Shown: positions 43,414-52,957, counted from the first letter of the stretch. The stretch: 64,000 nucleotides of DNA from JAGVSV01 sp040766135 (GCA_040766135.1 JAXGRA010000004.1:1-64000), one strand, 5' to 3'. Notes: a model not told the origin generated them from the letters alone. Made by a program: numbers and translations.

Positions 43414-44474
43414 ACCGGTGTCCTTTCAAGCATGGGATGCATGATGTGAATATTAAATGGCACCACTTGCAGCCCCACGCGCGAGCCTTCGGGCTGCATG
43501 GTGGTGGAGTGTACTTTCCAGGTCTGCCCGCCGGCGTCGATGATCATTTCATAGTGAACGCCCTTGAACAGCACGCTTTTGACAGTGCCGACAAGTTGCC
43601 CCAGCTCCTCATCGGTGAGCACGACATCCTCGGGGCGGATCAATACGTCTACCGGTGCATTGCTGCCAAAGCCCACATCCACACACGGGAAATCCACCCC
43701 GCAGAAATAGACCAGCTCGTCTTCCTTCATGATGCCCGGGAACATATTGGTTTCGCCGATAAAGTCCGCCACAAAGGCGCTTTTGGGCTCATCATAGATG
43801 TGCTTGGGCGTGCCGATCTGCTGGATTAAACCGTCCTTCATAACCACGATGGTGTCGGACATTGTCAGCGCTTCTTCCTGATCATGGGTAACAAACACAA
43901 AGGTAATGCCCAGCCGCTGCTGCATGCGCTTTAGCTCCAGCTGCATGTCCTTGCGCAGTTTGACGTCCAGCGCGCCCAGCGGTTCATCCAGCAGAAGCAC
44001 TTCAGGCTCGTTGACCAGTGCGCGTGCAATGGCAACCCGTTGCTGTTGACCGCCGGAAAGCGACTCCACCCCGCGCTTGCCAAAGTTGGACAAGTTGACC
44101 AAATTGAGCATGGTTTGTACGCGCTCTTCAATCTCATCCTTGGGGCGCTTGGCTACTTTCAGGCCAAAGGCGATGTTCTCAAATACATTCAGATGTGGAA
44201 ACAGGGCATACCGCTGGAACACGGTATTGACACGCCGTTTATATGGAGGCAGGTTTGTGATATCTTCTCCGTCAAACAATACCCTGCCAGTAGTGGGGCG
44301 CTCAAAACCACCAATGATGCGCAGCGTAGTCGTTTTTCCGCAGCCTGATGGCCCCAGCAGAGTTAAAAATTCATTCTTGCGGATATATAGGTTGATGTCC
44401 GACAGCACTGTTACGCCGTCGTATTCCTTGGAAATGTTCTCCAACTGGATCAATCGGGTTGTGTCGTTGCTCAA
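43410..44474 (-). CDS. potA: Polyamine ABC transporter ATPase PotA-like
   Basis: A 354-residue import ATPase. Walker A GPSGCGKTT, signature LSGGQQQR, Walker B VLLLDEPLGALD and the H-loop VTHDQEEA are canonical, followed by a TOBE domain (about 270-345). The start is TTG at 44474 with GGAGG nine bases upstream. It follows the regulator gene by 18 bases in the same operon. Confidence 0.95.
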   Translation of the reverse strand: MSNDTTRLIQLENISKEYDGVTVLSDINLYIRKNEFLTLLGPSGCGKTTTLRIIGGFERPTTGRVLFDGEDITNLPPYKRRVNTVFQRYALFPHLNVFENIAFGLKVAKRPKDEIEERVQTMLNLVNLSNFGKRGVESLSGGQQQRVAIARALVNEPEVLLLDEPLGALDVKLRKDMQLELKRMQQRLGITFVFVTHDQEEALTMSDTIVVMKDGLIQQIGTPKHIYDEPKSAFVADFIGETNMFPGIMKEDELVYFCGVDFPCVDVGFGSNAPVDVLIRPEDVVLTDEELGQLVGTVKSVLFKGVHYEMIIDAGGQTWKVHSTTMQPEGSRVGLQVVPFNIHIMHPMLERTPV

Positions 44475-44492
44475 GACAAAGAACCTCCGCAG

Positions 44493-45035
44493 TTAAAATA
44501 GTGGGGGCGACGAAATCCAGAGAAACCGTGCCGGGCGTTTGCCCGGGTTGAGGATGTGATGAGTATCCGCCGGATGGATGCAAAAGCTTTCCCCTGCCTT
44601 GACGCGGTGTACTTGCTTGCCCAGCACCAGATCAATCATGCCGGACAGCACATACCCCACTTCTTCGCCCTCGTGCGGGTCAATATTGTGGGTTTGACCG
44701 CCAGGCCCTAAATCCACCAAGATGGGCTCCATACGGTTTTTTTGTGCCGTGGGCACCAGCCAGGTTATGCAACCATTAAGAATTTGTGCATCCTGTTTTT
44801 CAAACATATCCTGTGCGCGAAACACTACTTTTTCATTGGCCGTTTCGCTAAAGAACGCGCGCAGGCTGCTGCCCAAAGCATCCAGGATATCGGTCAGGGT
44901 GGCAATGGATGGCGAGGTTAAATTACGCTCCACCTGCGAAATAAAGCCCTTGCTTAGTTCGCATCGGTCGGCCAGTTCCTCCTGCGTCAGATTCAGCTGT
45001 ACGCGCAGGCGTTTAAGCTTGTCACCAATATCCAT
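44493..45035 (-). CDS. XRE-cupin transcription regulator of the polyamine operon
   Basis: A 180-residue regulator: an N-terminal helix-turn-helix (about 6-62, LTQEELADRCELSKGFISQVERN) and a C-terminal cupin (about 110-178, EGEEVGYVLSGMIDLVLG) that likely senses a small ligand, as in PuuR-type proteins. It heads the potABCD operon, so polyamines are the probable effector (inference). A perfect palindrome between its promoter and start is the likely operator, implying autoregulation. Confidence 0.9.
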   Translation of the reverse strand: MDIGDKLKRLRVQLNLTQEELADRCELSKGFISQVERNLTSPSIATLTDILDALGSSLRAFFSETANEKVVFRAQDMFEKQDAQILNGCITWLVPTAQKNRMEPILVDLGPGGQTHNIDPHEGEEVGYVLSGMIDLVLGKQVHRVKAGESFCIHPADTHHILNPGKRPARFLWISSPPLF

Positions 45036-45059
45036 CCCAATGTCCCTTTCCTGTTTAAA

Positions 45060-45078
45060 AGTTTAGCAACGCTAAACT
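45060..45078 (-). promoter_or_regulatory. Operator of the polyamine operon
   Basis: AGTTTAGC-AAC-GCTAAACT: perfect 8-base arms with a 3-base centre, placed just downstream of the -10 of the regulator promoter. The natural binding site for the XRE-cupin protein. Confidence 0.75.
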
Positions 45079-45087
45079 CCAAATAAC

Positions 45088-45117
45088 ATTATAGTAAACC
45101 TATATATTCCGTGTCAA
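45088..45117 (-). promoter_or_regulatory. Promoter of the regulator-potABCD operon
   Basis: Minus strand: TTGACA (45112-45117), 18 bases, perfect TATAAT (45088-45093). Confidence 0.82.
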
Positions 45118-45132
45118 TACCGCAGACAAAAC

Positions 45133-45155
45133 AAAAAACGCCGTTAAATCGGCGT
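45133..45155 (-). terminator. Terminator of the mannosidase-addB unit
   Basis: Minus strand hairpin ACGCCG-ATTTAA-CGGCGT followed by five further U, placed 20 bases after the addB stop. Confidence 0.82.
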
Positions 45156-45175
45156 AAAATCTGTGTGTAGAAAGA

Positions 45176-48100
45176 TTATTCCTGATGCTGGGAACTGCTT
45201 ACCAGGCTATCGGCTAGCGCACGCAGCGACAGGGGCGTCAGCAGCCGCGCATCCCGCAGGCCATCCATCGCATCCCTGCGGCAAATCCCCATATAGGGGC
45301 AATAATCACAGGGGCCTCTGCCCTGTTTGTCCACTGCTGGGCGTCTGTGCACAGCGCCCGCCAAAATATCATCTGCCAGTTGTCCGGCCTTGTACTGTGC
45401 AAAATCCATGAACGCACGGATTTCTTCCTGGGTAAACAAGGGCTGGTTGGCGTAAGGTGAACCATCCTTCTTAAAACGGGTGCGCAGAGACAGGGGCTGA
45501 TCGGGATCTTCCATCAAATTGTGCACCTGCACATTGTCCAGCGCAATCCCTCTGTAGCGCAGTTCCTTTTCAGTTTCGGCGGCGGCCTTGGCGGCATCGT
45601 CGGTGTTGATCATGGGATCGGTCAGGTGCTGATAAAATGCACCTGCCACCTCATAACGGCTATCCATCTGCAAGGCTGCTTTCAAATATAACAACAATTG
45701 CAGTTGAATGCCTGCAAGGATGTTTTCACCGCTTAATGATTCATCGCGGCTTTTATAATCTACCACGCGCAAATAGCGCCCGGCCGCACCTGCATAACGG
45801 TCTACCCGGTCAATCAGTCCCTTGACTGTCAGGGTGCTGCCATCGCCGAGTATTAGCGACAACGGCGACAAGCTGCCGGGGATGTCGTATCCAAAGCGCA
45901 CCTCAGCCATGGCCGGTACAAATTCCGAGCGCTGCGCGCCCTTGGTAATCAACCACGCAATGCGCCGCACCACGTCCTCCATGGCTTTGACAGCATAGCG
46001 CGTGCGCGCGTTGTCGTGAAACGGGGTGCCCGCACGACGTTCCAACGATGGCGGAATGAGTGTATCCATCACGCTATCCGCCTGTTCCTGCGGGATATAC
46101 GGCCATCCCGGCACCTGCGGGATGTTGCGAACAAAGGCTTCCAACACTTCGTGATAGAACTCGCCCCGCTCGGCAGGCTGAACCAGCCACTCCTTGCGCG
46201 GCTGAGGGTTCAATCCATACTGTACATAGTGCTGGAAAGGACACTTGGCAAATGTTTCCAGGCGCGAAATGGAGGTAGTGCTGCGATCATACAAGCGATC
46301 TGCCAAATTTTTGTCGATATATTGGGGCGGCGGCTCACCCAAGGCGGCGGTATATATGTTCCGGGCAGCATCCTGCCATTCCGGGGCGTGGCACAGATGT
46401 GCCCACGCGTCCTGCCAATGATCCGGGACGTGCCCCTCCTGCAAAAACTGCGCCACCGCATCCAGCGCCGGGGCGGCAGCCAGCGGCGCCACATTGCTTT
46501 CCTCCGGTACCAGTGCACCGCCTTCTTCAATCAGCCAGGGCAGCATGTCGCGGATGGCCGCTATATTGCCCAGCGGACGCAGTACATTGCCCTCCTCGTC
46601 CTTGAGGGTATAGCTGAGCAGCAGCTGATCCACCGGGGCCGAAACAACCTTCCAGAAATCCAGCAGCGCCATCTGCTGCTTTAGCTTGCTACGCATGCCC
46701 AAGTTGGTAGACAGCCGCGTTTCGGCCTCCGATACCTCGCGATCATTGAGCAACTCCTCATTGGCGCCGGACAGTATGCCGTCATTCAGCCCTAACAGCA
46801 CCATAACCTGCGGCTCATCGGGAATCAGCCGGCCTATGCCGCCGCACTGCACGCATTCTGCATGGGCGGGCAGCGCGCTGATGTGCTCCGCTGATAATCC
46901 AGCCTCCAGCCAATCTGCAAAGCGGCCAATGGGGATGCGCGCATCCTCCATCAGCGCGTACATTTGTTCAAACATCGCGCACAGCCTGCCCCACACCTGC
47001 CGGGTGCGGACGGCTTGCTCCGGCAAGCCTTTTTGAAGCAAATCGCGCTCCAAGTTCAGCGTGCGCGTATCGGCACCCGTTTGATGCAGGAAATCCAATA
47101 CAGCCTGTATAGATGCTGTCGCCGACCTTGCCTTGCGCAGCCCGCGATGTAACTCTAGCAGCGGAACAATCAACTTTTGCCGCAGCTGTTCAGCCTGCTC
47201 ACGCTCCTCCTCCGGGCCGCGATCAAAGGGATTGCGCCAGCGGTTGCCACCAATGCCATAGCCGTGGGCATAGTTTTCCAGCGTCCAGACCTCCTGTTCA
47301 TCCAGCACAGAAAACCCGGATTTGAGGTAGTCCAGCACATCCTCCCTGCGCCAGCCATCGGAAAGGCAGCGCAGCGCGCTTAGCGTAGCGCGCACCAGCC
47401 CATGGGATGTCAGGGGGTATTTTTCTGCAATGTACGCAGGAATGCCAAAGTCGCGCAACACTGCATCCAGCAAACCCTGATAGCGCTCAAAATTCCCGCA
47501 CAGTACCATGATGCGGCTGGGCGGAACGCCGCTGTGCAGCGCCGTGGCAATGTATTCTGCTGCGTTGCGCACCTCGGCATACGGCGAAGGCGCTGCAAAC
47601 AAACGAACAGCGTGGGTAGGCTGCTCAAAACGCGGGCGCGTGGGATCCAGCACATGCCGTTCCAAGTGCATAATGTCGGCAGGTGCGTTGATGGCCTCAT
47701 TATTCAACCATATAAAGCGATAGGGCGTATTGTGCTGCGCCAGCGCGTCCATCAAATGCTGCGTGCTTTCGCGCACCGGCGCAAAAGCCTCGCCGTCCGG
47801 TGCCTGCGCCGCATCGCTGACAATGGTGACCAGCACCTGACTGGCCTGTAAGGATAGCTGGGTAATTAAGTCGCACAGCTTTTGCGTGAACATATCAAAG
47901 CCATATACAAAGATATGAGCCCCTGCAAACAGCTGGCTTTGCTGCAACCGGCGGAAGACATCCTGTGCCTGGTCTTCCTCATCGGCAAACTGGTTGGACA
48001 GCAGCTCCTGATAGGCTGTAAACACGCGCGCGGTGTCATGCAGCTTGCTTTGCAGCGCGCTTTCAGGCCAATCGGCAATATGCTCTAACAGTGTGTCAGG

Positions 48101-48505
48101 GGTCATCCCCGCTTCTTTCATGGCAGAAATCAGGCGCGCCAACTTGGGCGAAAACCCCGGAAAGGAAGCCGCACTATAGTAAAACCACAGGTCTGCGCGC
48201 GATTTTTCCAGCGCGCGCATGACTGTCATGCTGCGCCCCAGTTCATCCACCGGCACACGTTGGCCTGTGCCCGCGCGGTCATGCACACGCTGTATCAGGC
48301 GCGATGGGGACAGCACTTCCGCAAGCAGCAACCCCTGCGTGCCCAGGCCGGATATCAGCGCACGCTCAGCCTGCAGGGTGTAATGCTCCGGCACGATGAG
48401 CACGCAGCGCTGTCCCAGCTCATACGCAATGCGCAGCTGCTGCAAAAGCGGCTGCCACAGCCTGCGCGTGCGCCCGGCTAGAATGGTGACTACAGGGCTA
48501 TCCAT
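45176..48505 (-). CDS. addB: AddB/RexB-like helicase-nuclease subunit
   Basis: A 1109-residue subunit of the AddAB (RexAB) enzyme that resects double-strand breaks up to Chi. The C-terminal RecB-type nuclease is intact (VVDYKSRDE, then QLQLLLYLKAA), and the four Fe-S cysteines are present: one in AKCPFQHYV and three in CDYCPYMGIC. The N-terminal Walker A of AddB is absent (LAGRTRRLW where GRxGxGKT is expected), as in RexB proteins. The ATG at 48505 shares a base with the mannosidase stop (TGATG). No addA/rexA follows. Family firm; partner gene must lie elsewhere. Confidence 0.9.
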   Translation of the reverse strand: MDSPVVTILAGRTRRLWQPLLQQLRIAYELGQRCVLIVPEHYTLQAERALISGLGTQGLLLAEVLSPSRLIQRVHDRAGTGQRVPVDELGRSMTVMRALEKSRADLWFYYSAASFPGFSPKLARLISAMKEAGMTPDTLLEHIADWPESALQSKLHDTARVFTAYQELLSNQFADEEDQAQDVFRRLQQSQLFAGAHIFVYGFDMFTQKLCDLITQLSLQASQVLVTIVSDAAQAPDGEAFAPVRESTQHLMDALAQHNTPYRFIWLNNEAINAPADIMHLERHVLDPTRPRFEQPTHAVRLFAAPSPYAEVRNAAEYIATALHSGVPPSRIMVLCGNFERYQGLLDAVLRDFGIPAYIAEKYPLTSHGLVRATLSALRCLSDGWRREDVLDYLKSGFSVLDEQEVWTLENYAHGYGIGGNRWRNPFDRGPEEEREQAEQLRQKLIVPLLELHRGLRKARSATASIQAVLDFLHQTGADTRTLNLERDLLQKGLPEQAVRTRQVWGRLCAMFEQMYALMEDARIPIGRFADWLEAGLSAEHISALPAHAECVQCGGIGRLIPDEPQVMVLLGLNDGILSGANEELLNDREVSEAETRLSTNLGMRSKLKQQMALLDFWKVVSAPVDQLLLSYTLKDEEGNVLRPLGNIAAIRDMLPWLIEEGGALVPEESNVAPLAAAPALDAVAQFLQEGHVPDHWQDAWAHLCHAPEWQDAARNIYTAALGEPPPQYIDKNLADRLYDRSTTSISRLETFAKCPFQHYVQYGLNPQPRKEWLVQPAERGEFYHEVLEAFVRNIPQVPGWPYIPQEQADSVMDTLIPPSLERRAGTPFHDNARTRYAVKAMEDVVRRIAWLITKGAQRSEFVPAMAEVRFGYDIPGSLSPLSLILGDGSTLTVKGLIDRVDRYAGAAGRYLRVVDYKSRDESLSGENILAGIQLQLLLYLKAALQMDSRYEVAGAFYQHLTDPMINTDDAAKAAAETEKELRYRGIALDNVQVHNLMEDPDQPLSLRTRFKKDGSPYANQPLFTQEEIRAFMDFAQYKAGQLADDILAGAVHRRPAVDKQGRGPCDYCPYMGICRRDAMDGLRDARLLTPLSLRALADSLVSSSQHQE

Positions 48506-51333
48506 CAAAAGGTGCAGCGCACCTGCACGATGCTGTATGCTTGTACCGGTACAATTACTTTGTCCTGTGCAGGCTGTAGTTTTTGAAGCACCTTGCCTGT
48601 AAGATCCGTCAATTCAGCACCCTTCAGTCCCTGTATGGACAGCGTGACCTTATCGTCTTTGCCCTCTAATTCCTGCAGCCGCAGGCATACCCCTTGCTGC
48701 GTGTGCCACAGGGCAGACACCGTGCTGGTAGCGGCTTCTATACCAAACAGACTGTCCGACCGCTTGCGCGCGCCCTGATGGATGCCGGTAGAAAACGCAG
48801 CCACCGGGTGGTTGAGCAGGCGTGCTTGCTCCTTTATCTTTGTGGGCGAAGCATCTGAAACGCCTACCCATACGGTAATGTGATGAATGCCGCGCTCTGG
48901 GTATGGATCCGGATAGTTGGCGGTATTGATCAGCGTTACGGCCAAATCGTCCTCATAGCAGCGGTAGCCATATTTGCAATCCGTGGACAGGAACACCGCG
49001 CGCTGTTTGTTCTTTACGGCAGCAAATGTCAGCGCGGCCAAGTCCTGCGGTATCTTTTCACGGCAGGCCACACCGGCCGGCACATCGCACAGGAACTGCT
49101 GCGCGCCTTGAGCAACGGGTATGGAATATACCAGCACGGGCACCAGGTTGTTTCCGCGCGCAGCCTCATTCCAGTCCACCTGCATGCGCAGCGTAAGGGC
49201 TCGTGCCCCCTCATCTAGCGAAACATTGGTTTTGACATTGGAATTCAGCACCCGCTGTTCCAGCTCAAACCCTGTGCGCAGTTGGTTGTGATAGGGCTTG
49301 ATACGTACCGTGTCCTGAACGGGCGTGACTTTCAGCCACCGGCCAATGTTCCAGGCGTTGCTGGTTGCGGCCTCGGAATCCACCAGCAGCAATCCCCCGC
49401 GCTGGCCGGGGGCAAGTTTTTCAGCATTTGTCGCCTTGTCCACAAGCGAAATCAGCGCACCATCCAGACGCGAAAACACTGCGCGCAGATGCTCGTTTTC
49501 CAGCACCATATCGGTATGGATGGGACTGGTACGCACATCATCCAGGCGGTAGGTGGGATAATGCTCAGCAGGTTTTTCGACCACGGCGATCACGGTATAG
49601 CCCAGCGCGGGCACCTCCGCGCGTACCAATATGCGGAACTTGGTATGGTTCCAGTATTCATTAGGCTTTTCCTGAAGCAGTGCAAATGGAATACTTTGAC
49701 CGTCCGGGCCAATGACATCCAGCCGCCCCATATCAAACGGCCAGTCCCACACCGTGATCTCGCTGACGACATCCCGGCTGGTAGCACAGGGGTTGTACAG
49801 CGTATACACCCGCGTACGGCCACGCCCTCGCTCCGGGTTGGGCACACCGGCATAGGCCTCAATGCCATACCCTGCGCCCGCGCCCTCGGACTGGCTGCCC
49901 TTGCTGTCGTCCAGCTTATATATAGAGGTATCAATGGTTTTGCCCAGCGTCTCCATGGCCTGGGTGGATGCCGTATTGGCCACCGCCATGGCTTCTGCAT
50001 AAAGACCCATGGCATGCTCGCGCGTTTCCTGCACGCAGGAGCCGGTGAGGATGTCATGGAAATGCGTAAACAGCACGTTGCGCCAGGCCTTGTCCTGCAA
50101 GTTGCCCGGCATGGTCAGCCCAACCATTGCGGACAGCGTCTCGGCATCCAGCAGCGCTGCCTCGCAGCGGCGGTTGCCGCGCTTGATGCGTGACTGCGTG
50201 GTATAGCATCCCGTAAAAATGGCATTGAGTTCCCCTTCGCGCACAGGCAGTTTTTCGCGTACAGCCTCGGCCCTGCGGAAATATTCAGTTAAGGAGCCAA
50301 AGGACACCTTGGGGAATACCGGCCACTGCTGCATGTCCAAAATGCGCTCCACATCGCGCCGGGTGGGCCCGCCGCCATGGTTCCCCACGCCGTACATGAA
50401 CATGCTGGTCTTGAGTCCGCCTGCGTGGTGGCTGATGGCAATCGCGCCGGTGCCCAAGTCCGGGACAATGCCGCCGTTGTACCAATAGGGTTCGCGGTAT
50501 ACCAGCACCTCGGCCCCTGAGGGTGCCTTCCAGCGGTACAGCACATCCTTGGTAGTCAGGCCGCGGCAGTGGTACATATACCGGACGCCGCCAAACTGGT
50601 CAATCTCCGGGATATGCGGGCTGTGTCCAAAGGTATCGGGCGAAAAATCTATGTTAAGGCTGCTGCGGTCAACACCCCAGACCTGCTCCATATAGTCGTG
50701 CGTATGCTGGATATGCCGGATAAGTGATTCGGTATCGGGCATGTTTTTGTCGGTTTCCACCCAGGCGCTGGCCGTTACCTCCCAGCGCCCCTCCTGTATG
50801 CGTGCCTTGATTTCCTTCATCATGGTAGGGTCGTATTCCTCCACAATGCGGTAGACCGATGCCTGCGATTGCGAAAAGGTAAAGTCCTTATACTCTGACA
50901 TCAAATTGAGCATCGTGCGGAAAGTGGCCAGCGTGGCGGCTACCGTTTCCTGATAGCCCCACATCCAGTTCATGTCAATGTGTGCATGGGCCACACACAG
51001 CACCTCGTATTCCTTGGCAGCCTTTTCCATGGGCAGCAGCGCCGCTTCCGCCTCTGCGGCTGCTGTCTGTGTGACAGCCCCTTCCTGATCCAGCACATTT
51101 TCCATCAGCGTCAGGGCTTCCCTGATATGATGTGTATAGAGGCCGTCCGCCTCTTCGTTGAGCTTTATGGCAAAGTCGATTTGCGACAGTACACGGGTAA
51201 TGTACGTGGGCGGCATGGTCATACGGGCAAGCTCCTCCCGGGGCATGCCGAAGCTCCACTCAAAACCAGATTTTTCGCGGTTGCCGGCAATACGGGTTTT
51301 GACATCAATGAAACGCTGGGCGAAGTTTTTCAT
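48505..51333 (-). CDS. Alpha-mannosidase, GH38
   Basis: A 942-residue cytoplasmic glycoside hydrolase of family 38. The zinc and catalytic residues are visible: AHAHIDMNW, the nucleophile Asp in FSPDTFGH, and FTHFHDILTGS. C-terminal beta domains follow. The ATG at 51333 has GGAGG five bases upstream; a longer reading would cross the promoter. The gene is divergent from an MFS transporter that may bring in its substrate, and its promoter contains a palindromic operator. The downstream addB-like gene is coupled to it. Confidence 0.93.
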   Translation of the reverse strand: MKNFAQRFIDVKTRIAGNREKSGFEWSFGMPREELARMTMPPTYITRVLSQIDFAIKLNEEADGLYTHHIREALTLMENVLDQEGAVTQTAAAEAEAALLPMEKAAKEYEVLCVAHAHIDMNWMWGYQETVAATLATFRTMLNLMSEYKDFTFSQSQASVYRIVEEYDPTMMKEIKARIQEGRWEVTASAWVETDKNMPDTESLIRHIQHTHDYMEQVWGVDRSSLNIDFSPDTFGHSPHIPEIDQFGGVRYMYHCRGLTTKDVLYRWKAPSGAEVLVYREPYWYNGGIVPDLGTGAIAISHHAGGLKTSMFMYGVGNHGGGPTRRDVERILDMQQWPVFPKVSFGSLTEYFRRAEAVREKLPVREGELNAIFTGCYTTQSRIKRGNRRCEAALLDAETLSAMVGLTMPGNLQDKAWRNVLFTHFHDILTGSCVQETREHAMGLYAEAMAVANTASTQAMETLGKTIDTSIYKLDDSKGSQSEGAGAGYGIEAYAGVPNPERGRGRTRVYTLYNPCATSRDVVSEITVWDWPFDMGRLDVIGPDGQSIPFALLQEKPNEYWNHTKFRILVRAEVPALGYTVIAVVEKPAEHYPTYRLDDVRTSPIHTDMVLENEHLRAVFSRLDGALISLVDKATNAEKLAPGQRGGLLLVDSEAATSNAWNIGRWLKVTPVQDTVRIKPYHNQLRTGFELEQRVLNSNVKTNVSLDEGARALTLRMQVDWNEAARGNNLVPVLVYSIPVAQGAQQFLCDVPAGVACREKIPQDLAALTFAAVKNKQRAVFLSTDCKYGYRCYEDDLAVTLINTANYPDPYPERGIHHITVWVGVSDASPTKIKEQARLLNHPVAAFSTGIHQGARKRSDSLFGIEAATSTVSALWHTQQGVCLRLQELEGKDDKVTLSIQGLKGAELTDLTGKVLQKLQPAQDKVIVPVQAYSIVQVRCTF

Positions 51334-51369
51334 AATATCCTCCATGCGCAATATGTTTGTGGTTATCCA

Positions 51370-51386
51370 TATGGTATTGTACCATA
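51370..51386 (-). promoter_or_regulatory. Operator over the mannosidase -10
   Basis: TATGGTA-TTG-TACCATA is a perfect 7-base inverted repeat with 3-base centre. The -10 of the mannosidase promoter lies inside it, so a repressor here would block the gene. Confidence 0.7.
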
Positions 51387-51405
51387 ATTTTACGATGCGT
51401 GACGA
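51376..51405 (-). promoter_or_regulatory. Mannosidase promoter
   Basis: Minus strand: TCGTCA (51400-51405), 18 bases, TACAAT (51376-51381). Confidence 0.5.
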
Positions 51406-51414
51406 TAGCACACA

Positions 51415-51442
51415 TTGACAAAAGCATTCCGGCGGTTATGAT
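51415..51442 (+). promoter_or_regulatory. MFS transporter promoter
   Basis: TTGACA (51415-51420), 16 bases, TATGAT (51437-51442). A perfect 10-base palindrome, ACCCATGGGT (51443-51452), begins right after the -10 at the expected start site. Confidence 0.8.
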
Positions 51443-51479
51443 ACCCATGGGTCTAAATCGTGTATGCAGGATGGTACGG

Positions 51480-52694
51480 ATGAAGATAGAACATCGCATT
51501 GAATGGAATTATGCAGGGGCACAGTCCTCTTTTTGGATTGGACACTGCGCACTGACAGGATATACCGCCGTGTTGCTGGGGGTTAGAGGGTTTAGCGACG
51601 TACAGGTAGGCCTTACCTCTTCTCTGATGTCGGTGCTTACCATCGTTTTCCAGTTGCTGATATCCAATTTTTCTGACCACCATCCTCGCATTGCCATCAA
51701 AAAAATCATTACGGTGCTCTATTTACTTGCCATGGCAACGGGCGGCGTATTGCTGGCCGGGGGCGTGCCCGTTGCGCTGATGATGATTGCTTTTGCACTC
51801 AGCGGTGCGTTCAAGAACACCATTGTCGGGCTGTTCAATGCGCTGGTCATGCAATATGTCAACGCTGACATTCCGGTGCGCATCGGTTGGCCCCGCGGGG
51901 TAGGCAGTGTGGTGTACGCCGTGTGCGCCTATATTCTGGGACGCGCCTTGGAGATATATTCCCCGGACATCCTGATTCCAACGTTCTTGTGTACTACGAT
52001 TATATCCATTACATTGGTGTTATTGATGCCCGATGTCAACCGCCTGACCGATCGCAGCACGCCGGCCTTCCAACAGGATCAGAATGCAGCGCGCATTTCC
52101 TACCGACAAATGCTCACTGGAAACACTCCGTTCCTACTCTTTCTACTGGCCGGTGTGGTGCTCTACATTGGACAGACCACGGCTTTTCTGTTTTTGATTC
52201 GCGTGGTGAAATCGCGCGGCGGCGGTGCAACGGAGTTGGGCATCAGTATGTTCCTGCAAGCTGTGGTGGAAATGCCCATCATGTTTATGACGCCCTGGAT
52301 TCTCAAGCGCTTCAAACCTGCCAATGTGCTGGTGGTATCGTTCTTTGCCTATGCACTTAAGACCTTTCTAATGCTGATATCCCGGTCAATGGGCATGGTA
52401 TATATAGCGATGAGCCTTAACATGTTTAGCTTCGGCCTGTACTGCATCAGTTCTGTTTACTTTGTAAACAGCCTCGTGCGTCCGGGTGAACGGGTACGCG
52501 CTCAGGGGCTGATATCACTGTGCGGTTCGGCCGGCGGCATCATAGGCAGCGCATTTGCAGGTGCAGTGCTGGACAGCTATGGCATCCAGGTACTTCTACT
52601 TATCAACACCCTAATCAGCTTATTGGGTGCATTTATCATGATTGTATGCAACAAATCCAGCCGTGGTTATGTTCCGGCTCCGCTGCCCAATTGA
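51480..52694 (+). CDS. MFS transporter
   Basis: A 404-residue major facilitator with about 12 helices. The ATG at 51480 (KIEHRIEWNYAGAQSSFW) suits the promoter, whose start would be near 51449; an ATG nine bases upstream is also possible. The N-terminus, with a helix 2-3 loop of ISNFSDHHPRIAIKKI, recalls LacY/nucleoside:H+ symporter-like MFS proteins. A sugar substrate is suggested by the divergent mannosidase but is not proven. Its stop codon lies within the -35 of the pheST promoter. Confidence 0.87.
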   Translation: MKIEHRIEWNYAGAQSSFWIGHCALTGYTAVLLGVRGFSDVQVGLTSSLMSVLTIVFQLLISNFSDHHPRIAIKKIITVLYLLAMATGGVLLAGGVPVALMMIAFALSGAFKNTIVGLFNALVMQYVNADIPVRIGWPRGVGSVVYAVCAYILGRALEIYSPDILIPTFLCTTIISITLVLLMPDVNRLTDRSTPAFQQDQNAARISYRQMLTGNTPFLLFLLAGVVLYIGQTTAFLFLIRVVKSRGGGATELGISMFLQAVVEMPIMFMTPWILKRFKPANVLVVSFFAYALKTFLMLISRSMGMVYIAMSLNMFSFGLYCISSVYFVNSLVRPGERVRAQGLISLCGSAGGIIGSAFAGAVLDSYGIQVLLLINTLISLLGAFIMIVCNKSSRGYVPAPLPN

Positions 52695-52720
52695 CATCAT
52701 TTTGTCAGGCGTGGTATTAT
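52691..52720 (+). promoter_or_regulatory. pheST promoter
   Basis: TTGACA (52691-52696), 18 bases, TATTAT (52715-52720). Confidence 0.82.
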
Positions 52721-52726
52721 TCTTCC

Positions 52727-52957
52727 AGGCCATGACGGAGAACAACCTCCTGACAAGCGCAGCACAAAGAGAAGGTGGTCTCGGCTGAAAGCCGCCGGTG
52801 ATGTGCAGGAGCATTCCCTCCCGAGCCGTGGCGCTGAAATCATAGTAGGCGTTGCCGTCCGCCCTCGTTACGGGCTTGAAGCGCAGGGTTTTATATCCTG
52901 TGGAAGTTGGGTGGTACCACGCATACCATGCGTCCCGCGTTGCGGGGCTTTTTTATT
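52727..52957 (+). ncRNA. T-box riboswitch (tRNA-Phe) upstream of pheS
   Basis: The leader senses uncharged tRNA-Phe. The conserved T-box TTGGGTGGTACCACGC lies at 52907-52922, just before a terminator stem GTCCCGC/GCGGGGC (52932-52948) with six U. In the 3' side of stem I a UUC triplet (52814-52816) is a suitable Phe specifier. The GCTGAAAT and GTAGGCGTTGCCG elements at the stem III boundary are also present. The order promoter, stem I, T-box, terminator, ribosome site is canonical. Confidence 0.93.
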
